DNA from: a virus
IMG/VR virus record: IMGVR_UViG_3300025280_000026
Coordinates: 19,588 to 83,587 of that record
DNA length: 64,000 bases
Direction: 5' to 3' (one strand)
The notes beneath the pieces are model-generated. The model had not been told where the DNA came from, searched no databases, and saw nothing but the letters and a program-made list of their open reading frames with translations. This document shows positions 27,601 through 35,492 of the stretch, one piece after another (the stretch's first letter is position 1; every line of letters starts with the position of its first letter). A program made the translations under genes and the position numbers.

Positions 27601-28416
27601 TTGGATAAAACCGTTAACAAGAAAAAGGTTAATTATGCTTTAATTGATTTTATAAGAGATTCGATGATGGAACTTTTAATTCCGGCAATGGGCGCGATGC
27701 AAACTGGATGCAAAGATGGATCTCAAATTGTGTCGCCTCTGAGGGGCGTGCGGCCGAAGCTGACTACTTTTTCAGCCCGTCGCCCAAAAGCGTTACAGAC
27801 TACGAACGGACGCATTGCTGTTAATTTAGATGTCCCCGGTAGCCACCTTAAAGTCGGGCAAGACTTGTTAAACAACAAAGATATCTTGTCCGACACTAAA
27901 GGAGACTTAAAACACTTCTTGGTTATATATGATTCTGGTTTTTCTTACGATGCTGAATTCGAGAAGAAAACTTCGAGGCCTAAATTATATGATGAAAACT
28001 TAAAACACAATATTCCACATTTTTTCATTGGTGCGAACAAGGGAATTCTAAGAACCATATCATTCCAGAAATCAAGTGTACCATTTCTCCAAGAGGCGAA
28101 AGTTCTGGACCGCGGCCATACTGATTTTGGACTCCTCCGCGAAAAATATGATTGCACTTTAGAAGTTGTAGGTGACGCCCAGTTCCATTGCGGTATGAGA
28201 TTTTATTTGGATCCAACTTTCACGGGTATGTCTTCTCAAAACATAGATGTAGTACAGGGTGTTCTCGGCCTGGGCGGTTATTATGATATTATAAACGTAA
28301 ATTCAGATATAAGCGACAACGGTTTTAAAACCACCTTGGTTGGTTCGTGGCAGGCTTTCCGCCCCGGGTATAATCCTGAAAGAGATCGCGTTGACCCTTG
28401 TAAAGAAATACCTTGA
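24616..28416 (+). CDS. Large uncharacterised baseplate protein
   Basis: A 1266-residue protein starting with GTG (AAAGGATAGG upstream). I recognise no family over the first ~900 residues, which mix alpha/beta parts with a charged helical linker (~750-900). The last ~350 residues contain AGGGARYMNFADVPILFEDW and end with RFYLDPTFTGM, GLGGYYDIINVNSDIS and FKTTLVGSWQAFRP, a closing pattern like that of hub-type tail proteins, where a final beta domain stacks on the tube. Its size and place among baseplate genes make it a baseplate component; hub identity is inference. The first ~400 codons are richer in C-ending codons than the rest. Confidence 0.8.
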   Translation: MANVVKLTGVFGNLRDLLKNEKVCNGKIKGLTDDQVDDAEHIAHLLAIQTLGDRVGFYFNLLRLPLMPTGANKHIIPGLKPGTDKEPAAITPEQLLSFGVALKTDSSADPANYKATIENLAKQLIGGSNHVLNKAFLHQLITNKSTGTDAKSNKIGSVIKEIDKLIALGANTLRARQKDAGSALGFVDLRAFIGGKLPVGLGLNPKFTSNLVKFLDARFALTLNEIKSPIDKTIFERLLFETLAKCGETNEASGILKYLMDPGTNVAPPTPFVTGDKIDLPDDNTAGTRPVGFYLGTQGGQNALGFTSDSVAKLTKAFLVSIKDQRIVINDSTVSSTGRLSSYYAVFIDKFDPICREFVDPTNDSATNVAEQIGNPLELKRRRLQNIRCVLPLFEHLYSSPNAQTLRDPGLVGVYSKHYTHTLGSQKTTSTKLPRKFFASTQHPLVFAHTKNVDFFINKLFNYDTTGKKVKTFLETTNTDISFLQPRIRIYKVLYDDERNEIEIPIEFSNKIEIVKPSGVYERENAGIKRIRINRLGQTPATFDKWISVDASFIFDSVNAFTKCRKSNKEYSYVDLLRRPIKYTRNSPDQIKTYLKQAKEVSTKDDIKKFAEYMNSVSLDVYNPEYFEIKLEVGWSFNEQVFVNSRDRGDLRRDLKDFLNRTNLVLYLYLTTHNFTFRNDGTISLDIKYMGRAAAQLMDSFDTNVFHTPNLKYYRRSSQALSELLDISSGLKTSDGGLEPEDQKKLRQMKNRLTAKLSQERSELTSQLWKRLVDQEKTLLQPAEVEGKDKPTHMLKLTMPEHFAFFDANALKEEFQINLPGSQEKEFENKSEEVVLDPALIMAHYRAKLKGSNAKPGDIMQLSVVKKNGHFQGEEGVPQTADEASRAYEEGDILRPEDFDAQQRDSDKEMEALPFQKTYMNRKEKQKKIDVYCMRYGSVIHTAVQNIWQFNPEGLRDIVIMLSGTKFRSVVAGGGARYMNFADVPILFEDWKRFILDKTVNKKKVNYALIDFIRDSMMELLIPAMGAMQTGCKDGSQIVSPLRGVRPKLTTFSARRPKALQTTNGRIAVNLDVPGSHLKVGQDLLNNKDILSDTKGDLKHFLVIYDSGFSYDAEFEKKTSRPKLYDENLKHNIPHFFIGANKGILRTISFQKSSVPFLQEAKVLDRGHTDFGLLREKYDCTLEVVGDAQFHCGMRFYLDPTFTGMSSQNIDVVQGVLGLGGYYDIINVNSDISDNGFKTTLVGSWQAFRPGYNPERDRVDPCKEIP

Positions 28417-28443
28417 ATTTTGTTCACGAATGATAATTAGAGT

Positions 28444-29922
28444 ATGGCCTCATTAATAAACATTTTCGAAATAGCGGACTACGAAGATATTAAACAGTCT
28501 TTGCCAATCAACGGCGCATCTCCCGTGATCACTACAAATGTTATAGATTTCTCCCAGCCAGGAGCTAATTTATACGGCAAAGTTGATCGAAGAAATGAGG
28601 CAATAGTCCCAAAAGTATCAAACAATAATTTGCTCACTGTCGACGGTTCTCAGGCTCTAGGGATGATATCTGTCGAAGCCAACACCCAAGTTTTTGATTT
28701 TGTTGCAGATGCATACAACGATATGATTGATTATTTACAATCCGTTCGTTTCCGTGCTGGGGAATATTCTCCTGATTCATATGAAGACGAAGATGGAAAT
28801 ACTAGGCAAACTTTTCTAATGAACTTATCCCCGTCTGGAGGATATATTAACCCGAAAGCATTACATTCAGAACATTTAGATATTATATACGATCATTTTG
28901 TTAAAGTATATTTGGGTAAAAAAAGCAGACATAAACAGATAAACGATCACAAAGATTTTATAAAGATGTTCGTGAATTATGTTTTTAGTGATCTTTTTAC
29001 GAACATTGCTAGTATAAATTTATCTTCCCATATAAAAAAATCACTCATTCCAATTGAATGCACTGGTTTGGTTGTAAAGGTTGCCGCTCCCGTGGTTGAA
29101 GACCAAGTTAACAACAACCAATATTTTTGGAGGGATCCTAATTTCAGTTTGTATGTATCAACAGCTCACAAATTTGGCTTTTATGTTGACAAAGATCGTC
29201 CTTGGATGCTCGTCGCCAATTTGGGGTCTAGAATAATGGATAGTTATCTCCGAGCGAGAGGTTCTTTTTTGATTAAGGATACTTCAGAAAGTGGTAAAAC
29301 ACACCCCGGGGGTTTGGGGCATATACACGAATATGAAATCGATTCTCGTGGGGATGGTAGAACAATTTCAACTTCCGCCGGCCCTGATCACACACATACT
29401 ATTAAAAATTATTGTGTTAAATATGCTTTGAAAGAGTTACCGCATCCGCATGATTTACCAACACAAGATGTATTTACAAAATATTATGAAAGGGCCCAAT
29501 TAAACGAGCTTAAAGAATTAATAACTTTGCTCCATAGGATGTATTCAAGTTATATAAACCAAAACCCTCAGAACGTTGTCAACTTTTTTGAAGCCGGCAA
29601 ACTTGTAAAGAAAAGCACTTTCCGTAAAAATGTTTCAGAACAAGAATTCAGCCTGGCTCTATCTGAGAAAAATTGGATTAGATTTTATTTTGATTTAAAA
29701 ATCAACGAGGAAAAATTATTTCTCAAGAGAAGTAAATATTTAAAAATTCTCCGTAACGCACAAGAAAAAGTCCTCTCCAGTACTAAACAAGAAGCAGTAG
29801 AATACATTAACGAGGAAATTAACAAGCGTTTGTTTTATTTAGTTCAAGGTCCGAACGTTAATAAATATTATCATAACTTACCAGGGCCCAACACGCTAAA
29901 AAAACTAGCAGAATATTTCTAA
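28444..29922 (+). CDS. Putative baseplate protein with HxH clusters
   Basis: A 492-residue protein, last of the structural block. No family recognised. Residues ~280-330 contain an unusual cluster of histidines: THPGGLGHIHEYEID, then GPDHTHTI, then ELPHPHDLP, which could bind a metal ion as HxH motifs do in tail-tip proteins. The C-terminal ~120 residues are helical. The start ATG at 28444 has no strong ribosome site, so translation may be coupled to the upstream gene. Confidence 0.72.
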   Translation: MASLINIFEIADYEDIKQSLPINGASPVITTNVIDFSQPGANLYGKVDRRNEAIVPKVSNNNLLTVDGSQALGMISVEANTQVFDFVADAYNDMIDYLQSVRFRAGEYSPDSYEDEDGNTRQTFLMNLSPSGGYINPKALHSEHLDIIYDHFVKVYLGKKSRHKQINDHKDFIKMFVNYVFSDLFTNIASINLSSHIKKSLIPIECTGLVVKVAAPVVEDQVNNNQYFWRDPNFSLYVSTAHKFGFYVDKDRPWMLVANLGSRIMDSYLRARGSFLIKDTSESGKTHPGGLGHIHEYEIDSRGDGRTISTSAGPDHTHTIKNYCVKYALKELPHPHDLPTQDVFTKYYERAQLNELKELITLLHRMYSSYINQNPQNVVNFFEAGKLVKKSTFRKNVSEQEFSLALSEKNWIRFYFDLKINEEKLFLKRSKYLKILRNAQEKVLSSTKQEAVEYINEEINKRLFYLVQGPNVNKYYHNLPGPNTLKKLAEYF

Positions 29923-29967
29923 TTGTCTTATTAAGCAGCGTGTTTATCTTATTGAAAGAGGTTTGTT

Positions 29968-31158
29968 TTGTATTTTCAAGTCATTGACGATAAGACAGAG
30001 TGCATTGGCGTTTACGCAAATGAAAAAATATATTATGACGAGATGCCAAAGGGCATTTCAAAGACATGGAAGTATACTTCGATCCTACGCGATAGAAATG
30101 ATATAGAATATGCTAGTTTATATTGTGGCGGAGAAAACTTGGAAAAAGCATGTCCAGAACATTTGCAAACGCGATTACACAATGTGCTTGACCGCTTCAA
30201 AGCATATTTAATTTCGTTTAAAGAAGCAAAGATATCGTTATATGATAATTGCTTTTACGATTTAGTTCCAGAGAGGTTCGTGTTAAAATATTGTGATGTG
30301 AAAAATCAAATTACAAAATATATTTTTGAGAATTACGACAAGCCCAAGAATTATAATTTTCTTGTCTCTCTAAGCAAAGTTCTGGAAGATATTAAATATC
30401 GAGCCCTTCAATTGGATTTTGATGGTTTTGATTTTGGTTCTGTGGGAGGAAGGGCCTTCCATAAAAAAATCAAGCAAATCAATCCTTATATCGCATATGA
30501 TATTTTTGGTTCTAGAACTGGACGCTTAACAACCAAGAAAAAAAGCTTTCCTATTTTGACTCTAGACAAGAAATATAGGGGCACCTTAAAACCAAATAAC
30601 GACTATTTTGTCGAATTAGACTTTAACTCAGCCGAGATCAGGACTTTCTTGGCCCTCCAAGGCCTCAAGCAGCCCAAGGAGGATATTCATACCTGGATTG
30701 GTGAGAACGTCTTTAGGGGCCAAATAACCCGTGAAGAAACAAAGAAGAAGTTTTTTGCATGGTTGTACAATCCTGAAGCAAAAAATGAGGTTCTGGAGAA
30801 AATTTTTGATAAAAATAAAATATTAGAGAAATATTGGGATGGTGAACAAGTTGAAACACACTATGATCGAAGAATAAAAGCTGGTAAGAAGCATGCCTTG
30901 AATTATTTAGTACAGAGTACCACAAGTGATTTATTTTTGCGTCGCGTGATCGACATATGGGATTTTTTGAAGGGAAGGTTAACCCACGTTGCTTTTTGTA
31001 TACATGATTCGTTGATATTAGATTTTTCTATAGAAGATAAGCCACTACTAGAAGGGATTATCGATACATTTTCAAATACAGAATTAGGGAGATTCAAAGC
31101 CAATGTGAGTATTGGAAAGAATTTTGGTGAAATGAGGAAACTAGAATGGAAACAGTAA
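29968..31158 (+). CDS. Family A DNA polymerase, polymerase domain only
   Basis: A 396-residue protein starting with TTG (AGAGG upstream). Polymerase motifs are in order: motif A YFVELDFNSAEIRTFL at ~212-227 with the catalytic Asp and a Glu-Ile-Arg, motif B REETKKKFFAWLYN at ~254-267, the NYLVQSTTSD segment at ~311-320, and motif C FCIHDSLILDF at ~343-353. No 3'-5' exonuclease motifs are seen in the short N-terminal part, and the length is about half that of typical phage PolA. A DnaE-type polymerase is also present at 45214, so this may be a lesion-bypass, repair or primer-processing enzyme. It overlaps the next gene by 13 nt. Confidence 0.88.
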   Translation: MYFQVIDDKTECIGVYANEKIYYDEMPKGISKTWKYTSILRDRNDIEYASLYCGGENLEKACPEHLQTRLHNVLDRFKAYLISFKEAKISLYDNCFYDLVPERFVLKYCDVKNQITKYIFENYDKPKNYNFLVSLSKVLEDIKYRALQLDFDGFDFGSVGGRAFHKKIKQINPYIAYDIFGSRTGRLTTKKKSFPILTLDKKYRGTLKPNNDYFVELDFNSAEIRTFLALQGLKQPKEDIHTWIGENVFRGQITREETKKKFFAWLYNPEAKNEVLEKIFDKNKILEKYWDGEQVETHYDRRIKAGKKHALNYLVQSTTSDLFLRRVIDIWDFLKGRLTHVAFCIHDSLILDFSIEDKPLLEGIIDTFSNTELGRFKANVSIGKNFGEMRKLEWKQ

Positions 31159-32006
31159 TAGGTTTAGGTCAAGCTGGTTGTAAAATAGCAGAACAGTTTG
31201 CAAAATATCCCCAGTATGACGTTTATCGAATTGATTCTGAAAAGAGACAGGGAAACAAATTTAAACATATTAAAGAATGCGATTCACATGAGGAGTATGA
31301 GAACAAGTGTCCTTCATTCAAAAGATTTTTTAAAAATGTAAAACCACCTTATCTTTTTATACTTTCCGGCGCAGGATCCATTTCTGGCTCGGCCTTAAGA
31401 ATAATGGAACAATTAAATTCTGATGATATATACGTTCTATATATAAGGCCAGACACCTCGTTACTATCCGAGATCAAGAAAAAGCAGGAGAGAGCAGGTT
31501 TTCATGTGTTACAGGAATTCGCTCGTTCTGGGTTGCTCAAAAGAATGTTTTTGGTTGATAACACAAAAGTAGAAGAGCTTATACAAAATCTTCCAGTAAT
31601 CGGTTATTATGATAAATTAAATGAAATGATAGTATCTGTGATGCACATGATAAATTGTTGCATGAATTCTAAACCGGAGCTTGAAACATTCGACGATCCA
31701 CCAGAAACTGCGAGGATATCAACTTTGGGAATTGTTGAGCTAGAAACGGGCAAAGAAAGTTTATTTTTTGATTTAAAAATGCCTCGTGAAAAGGTATACT
31801 TCTATATGATTCATGAAGATAAATTAAAGAATGACGGAGAGTTATTAAAGACCATAACGAGCCAAGTTCGCTCAAGGATGGAAGGTGGCAACATACAGAC
31901 GTCATTTGGGATATACTCCACGGAATATGAACAAGGGTACGTTTATGTTCTTGCACACACTTCTTTAGTACAAAATGAAATTTTTTATTTGTCTGATAAG
32001 AATTAG
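31146..32006 (+). CDS. Tubulin/FtsZ-like GTPase
   Basis: A 286-residue protein beginning METVIGLGQAGCKIAEQF, matching the tubulin-superfamily first loop (G-x-GQAG/GQCG-x2-I). At 70-84, LFILSGAGSISGSAL aligns with the GGGTGTG tubulin signature, here changed to GAGSISGS. A later YYDKLNEMIVSVMHMIN fits the central H7 helix with a nucleotide-contacting Asn. The product is shorter than FtsZ or PhuZ (~315+). It could form filaments that position DNA or replication sites; the altered signature may mean changed GTP hydrolysis. Encoded between polymerase and SSB genes. GAGGAAA precedes the ATG. Confidence 0.72.
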   Translation: METVIGLGQAGCKIAEQFAKYPQYDVYRIDSEKRQGNKFKHIKECDSHEEYENKCPSFKRFFKNVKPPYLFILSGAGSISGSALRIMEQLNSDDIYVLYIRPDTSLLSEIKKKQERAGFHVLQEFARSGLLKRMFLVDNTKVEELIQNLPVIGYYDKLNEMIVSVMHMINCCMNSKPELETFDDPPETARISTLGIVELETGKESLFFDLKMPREKVYFYMIHEDKLKNDGELLKTITSQVRSRMEGGNIQTSFGIYSTEYEQGYVYVLAHTSLVQNEIFYLSDKN

Positions 32007-32009
32007 TGC

Positions 32010-32020
32010 TTATTATTTAT
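32010..32020 (+). promoter_or_regulatory. Possible promoter element before SSB gene
   Basis: TTATTATTTAT, a looser relative of the ACTATTTAT motif, 69 nt before the gp32-like start. The gap 32007-32088 holds nothing else clear. Confidence 0.3.
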
Positions 32021-32088
32021 ACAGCGATAATCAACCTAGATGTTCAGAAAATTAGCTGGGCATACTATACCAAAAAAGGAGAATTTAC

Positions 32089-32841
32089 ATGGGTATTGAT
32101 ATGAAGAAGATGAAGTCAAAGCGGGAAGCTTTGCAAAACCGTGGAAGCGGTGGGAGTAACAAGGAAATGTTTTGGCGTCCTCAAGACGGCGAGACCACAA
32201 TCCGCATTGTCCCAACTGAAGACGGTGATCCGTTTAAGGATTTCTGGTTCCATTATAATGTGGGCAATAATCCTGGGTTTTTGAGCCCGAAGAAAAACTT
32301 CGGTGAGGATGATCCCCTTGATAGTTTTGTAAGGAGTCTCTTTAAGGAGGGTTCAGATGATAGCATCAAGATGGCCAAAAGTTTGATGGCCCGCCAACGT
32401 TTCTTCGCACCAGTCTTGGTTCGAGGGGAAGAGGACAAAGGAGTCCGTGTCTGGGGCTTCGGCAAGATGGCTTATCAAGAGTTGCTTAACCTTGTTCTCA
32501 ATCCAGACTATGGTGATATTACTGATATCTCAGAGGGTACCGATTTGGTAATTACTTACGGCAAACCCCCGGGAGCACAATTCCCGCAAACGACCATTAC
32601 GCCTCGCCGTCGGCCGTCACCCTTGTCAAGTGTCAAGAAGGATATCAAGACGTATCTTGAGCAAGTACCTGATTTTACTACGCTTTTCGAGCGTAAGACC
32701 CCGGTACACGTTCAAGGAATGCTCGATGAATTCCTCTTGGGCGAAGAAGCAGAGGAGAATTCAACGGAAACTAAGAAGTATAAAACAGATACTGACAAGG
32801 CATCTTCCGTTGATGAGGCTTTCGCAGAATTTCTTGGTTAA
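32089..32841 (+). CDS. Single-stranded DNA-binding protein (gp32-like)
   Basis: A 250-residue protein that coats ssDNA during replication and recombination. The opening basic helix (MGIDMKKMKSKREALQNR), then FWRPQDGETTIRIVPTEDGD at ~29-48 and DFWFHYNV, matches gp32-type proteins of marine T4-like phages; the C-terminus is acidic (from ~218), as needed for partner contacts. The T4 zinc-binding Cys residues are absent. AAAAGGAG precedes the ATG. Codon use is GC-richer than neighbours, consistent with high expression. Confidence 0.9.
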   Translation: MGIDMKKMKSKREALQNRGSGGSNKEMFWRPQDGETTIRIVPTEDGDPFKDFWFHYNVGNNPGFLSPKKNFGEDDPLDSFVRSLFKEGSDDSIKMAKSLMARQRFFAPVLVRGEEDKGVRVWGFGKMAYQELLNLVLNPDYGDITDISEGTDLVITYGKPPGAQFPQTTITPRRRPSPLSSVKKDIKTYLEQVPDFTTLFERKTPVHVQGMLDEFLLGEEAEENSTETKKYKTDTDKASSVDEAFAEFLG

Positions 32842-32850
32842 TTCCAAGAA

Positions 32851-32883
32851 CCACAGGGAGGCATAGGTTTATCAGGTGCCTCA
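32851..32883 (+). repeat. Direct repeat copy L with hairpin
   Basis: A 33-bp element opening CCACAGGGAGGCAT and ending TGCCTCA. GAGGCA (32858-32863) pairs with TGCCTC (32877-32882). The same element recurs at 34259-34290, so the pair flanks the gene at 32949. Confidence 0.85.
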
Positions 32884-32908
32884 ATTTTCATTAATGGGAT
32901 GACGGTTG

Positions 32909-32914
32909 TATAAT
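32909..32914 (+). promoter_or_regulatory. Possible -10 box TATAAT
   Basis: TATAAT preceded by TTG, 35 nt before the DGQHR-type gene. The -35 region is weak, so this is a low-confidence promoter. Confidence 0.35.
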
Positions 32915-32948
32915 AACCAAAATATCCCCTAACTACAAGGAGAATAAA

Positions 32949-34250
32949 ATGAAAAAAATTAAATTAAATCTGCCGCCTGGGCAGCCATTCTTAACAAACG
33001 GGAATGGAGTATACGACGTGTATGTAATACCGTCTTTGGAATGCGGATTAGACCAAATACCAAAAGGTCTGAATCCTCGGGATCTGGACCCGGAGTGTAC
33101 AAAAGTTAAAAACATCAAGGCCAGCTTTTTAAAAAATGACAATATGTTTATAACCAAGTGCGGTGGCATGCAAGTTACTATAGATAACGACTCTTTTGAG
33201 TTCGATTCAAATAATAGTTGTGTCACTTTCACTTGCGAATGGGGTCATAATCCACCACGGCCGATCGCAGAAGGTCGATCTGGTCATTATGATGGTCAAC
33301 ATAGTGGGTACGCTATAACCACGGCTCTTCAAGAAAATCCAAATGTTAATGAGGAGGTTAAGGTGACCCTCGTGGAGCAGCGCGTGTTTAAAACTATTGA
33401 TGAAAACCGCGACGCCACCAACTGTTGGAATGACAGAACCAATCAAAAGCAGTCTAGCGAACAAAACATGCGAGGACTTTTTGATGATCTGAAAAGCAAT
33501 ATCAAATATACTGACCTTAAAAATATTGGATGGAAACAATATCAGAAAAACGTCAATGGTGAGAAAATAACTGCCGCGAATGAGGTACAACAAGTCATCA
33601 GACTTTTATCTACCTACTTCCCTCTAACTTATGAACCGGGCCTTGGTGTTCCTTATATCGCGACACTTCCTAAAGCTGGAGAGAAAACAGCGATCAATAT
33701 GTTAACAAACGACAAATATAAGCCGTATACTCTTCCCACACAAAAACATGTGGATTATGTTTTAGAACTGTCTGATTATATTCAGAGCACTATGGAGAAT
33801 ATTTTGGGCAGTGATTTTAATGAATTTCCATTAATTAAACAATCCGGCGCCAAGCAGCTTCTTAAGCAGCCAAGCAAAAGAAGATTTTTTAGAACAAATT
33901 TATTCAATGGTCAGGAAGCCATCGGTGCCCTTAACAAAGACTATATTTTGATGTTCGTATACGCAGTTGTTAGTAACTGCTATGAATGGGATGAAAAGAG
34001 ACAAGAATATGATCAAAAGCATTCTATTGCCTCCGCAAAAGCAATCTGGTCTGAATACGGCAAAAGGCTGCTCGATGAAGTTAATAGAGATTTTATAGCG
34101 TCTTTTGCAAATTCGAGCAAATCGAGAAAGTCTGATTTTGTTAATCAGCACACCAAGTGGGGTCTACTCTCACACTTAATTTTCAAAGGAATGAGGGATA
34201 ACAAGTGGAAGAATAGAATCAATACTTCTCTTAAAGCAAAGGCAGCTTAA
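32949..34250 (+). CDS. DGQHR/AIPR-like domain protein
   Basis: A 433-residue protein inserted between SSB and recombinase genes. GHYDGQHSGYAI at 113-123 contains the DGQH core of DGQHR-type domains (as in DndB relatives), and NDRTNQKQSSEQN at 161-173 fits the following polar loop seen in these and in AIPR abortive-infection proteins. The C-terminal ~230 residues are helical with no recognised motif. It could sense or handle DNA ends or nucleotides, but the molecular role of such domains is poorly known. The gene is bracketed by a direct repeat, which hints at cassette acquisition. Confidence 0.6.
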   Translation: MKKIKLNLPPGQPFLTNGNGVYDVYVIPSLECGLDQIPKGLNPRDLDPECTKVKNIKASFLKNDNMFITKCGGMQVTIDNDSFEFDSNNSCVTFTCEWGHNPPRPIAEGRSGHYDGQHSGYAITTALQENPNVNEEVKVTLVEQRVFKTIDENRDATNCWNDRTNQKQSSEQNMRGLFDDLKSNIKYTDLKNIGWKQYQKNVNGEKITAANEVQQVIRLLSTYFPLTYEPGLGVPYIATLPKAGEKTAINMLTNDKYKPYTLPTQKHVDYVLELSDYIQSTMENILGSDFNEFPLIKQSGAKQLLKQPSKRRFFRTNLFNGQEAIGALNKDYILMFVYAVVSNCYEWDEKRQEYDQKHSIASAKAIWSEYGKRLLDEVNRDFIASFANSSKSRKSDFVNQHTKWGLLSHLIFKGMRDNKWKNRINTSLKAKAA

Positions 34251-34258
34251 ATGCCACA

Positions 34259-34290
34259 CCACAGGGAGGCATGGGTTTATAGATGCCTCA
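34259..34290 (+). repeat. Direct repeat copy R with hairpin
   Basis: Same element as 32851-32883 with one substitution in the first 22 bases and a short difference in the loop. GAGGCA (34266-34271) pairs with TGCCTC (34284-34289). It lies just before, or at, the start of the UvsX gene. Confidence 0.85.
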
Positions 34291-34309
34291 TTCAATATAT
34301 GGAGAAAAA

Positions 34310-35410
34310 GTGGCCAGGAAAGCTAAAAAACTAGGAAAGCTCAGCATGGATGACATGCGAAACCTAATCAACAGAAAAGCAGGATTAGACGTTGCACACG
34401 ATCTGAGAGAAGAGAATCCAACTGAAGTAAAACAATGGATTCCAACTGGATCAACTTGGCTGGATAATATCATATGCAGAGGCAAAAAAGCAGGAATTCC
34501 TGTTGGCAAGATATCAGAGATTGCTGGACTAGAGGGATCCGGAAAATCATGGATGGCTGCAGAAATCGCCACCAACGCTCAGGAAATGGGCATAGACGTC
34601 GTTTACTTCGATTCTGAATCTGCCATAGACCCAAGCCTCTTGGAGCGCTTAGGAGTTGATTTAAACCGGTTCCTGTACGTTCAAGCTTCGAGCGTGGAAT
34701 TTGTGTTGGAAACGATTGAGGAACTTCTTGGTTCGAATGATGGCCAAATGTTGTTCATTTGGGATTCGCTAGCTTTAACACCGGCAATTACAGATGTGGA
34801 GGGTGATTTTAATCCCCAATCATCGATGGCTGTCAAAGCTAGAATTTTGGCCAAAGGCATGTCGAAGCTGACAGTACCAATCGCGAATACACAATCAACG
34901 TTTTTGGTACTAAATCAACTTAAAACAAATATCGCATCCAATCCTTCACAAAGGATGCAAATAATGACTACTCCGTATGTGACCCCAGGTGGAAAAGCAA
35001 TGCATTACGCATATTCACTACGTATCTGGCTTACTGGTCGCAGGGCTAAATCTTCCTTTATTATGGATGGCGACGACCGCGTAGGATATCAGGTGCAAGT
35101 GAAACTTGAGAAATCACGTTTCGGAACATCTGGTCGAAGATGTCATTTTAAGATTATGTTTGCTGGAGAAGTTGGTATCCGTGATCAAGAGAGCTGGCTA
35201 GAAGCGTTAGCCGGTTCTGAAAACCTAACACAATCCGGTGCATGGTATACTTTACGTTATGAAGATGAGACCACTGAGAAATTTCAATCAAAAAATTGGG
35301 TTGAAAAAATAAATAGCAATGAACGCTTTCAAGAAAGAGTGTTGGAGCTAATGGAAGAAGAGATTGTTCGGAAATATCAAAAAAAGACTGAACAAACCTC
35401 GACTGCATAA
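34310..35410 (+). CDS. uvsX: UvsX/RecA-like recombinase
   Basis: Strand-exchange protein for recombination-dependent replication. Walker A GLEGSGKSW at about residues 79-87 from this start, a FDSESAID block, Walker B MLFIWDS and the downstream FLVLNQLKTNI identify the RecA/UvsX fold; 366 aa matches T4 UvsX (391 aa). I prefer the GTG at 34310 with GGAG 5 nt upstream over the ATG at 34283 (9 residues longer), because that ATG lies within the right arm of a repeated hairpin and has its GGGAGG 13 nt away; either could be used. Confidence 0.92.
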   Translation: MARKAKKLGKLSMDDMRNLINRKAGLDVAHDLREENPTEVKQWIPTGSTWLDNIICRGKKAGIPVGKISEIAGLEGSGKSWMAAEIATNAQEMGIDVVYFDSESAIDPSLLERLGVDLNRFLYVQASSVEFVLETIEELLGSNDGQMLFIWDSLALTPAITDVEGDFNPQSSMAVKARILAKGMSKLTVPIANTQSTFLVLNQLKTNIASNPSQRMQIMTTPYVTPGGKAMHYAYSLRIWLTGRRAKSSFIMDGDDRVGYQVQVKLEKSRFGTSGRRCHFKIMFAGEVGIRDQESWLEALAGSENLTQSGAWYTLRYEDETTEKFQSKNWVEKINSNERFQERVLELMEEEIVRKYQKKTEQTSTA

Positions 35411-35436
35411 ATTGCTCCTGCGCCCAACCCCTAATA

Positions 35437-35468
35437 TTAGTTTTTAAGCAAGAGTTTTTAAAAACTAA
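35437..35468 (+). other. AT-rich inverted repeat
   Basis: TTAGTTTTTAA and TTAAAAACTAA form a perfect 11-bp stem with a 10-nt loop, between uvsX and the next gene. It could be a weak terminator or an operator; no T-run follows. Confidence 0.6.
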
Positions 35469-35492
35469 TTAAATGTACACGAGGAGAATCGT

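Noticed and set aside
34283-34309. Earlier ATG start for UvsX
   Set aside because: It is possible, but lies in the right arm of the repeated hairpin with poor ribosome-site spacing; the GTG at 34310 fits better.
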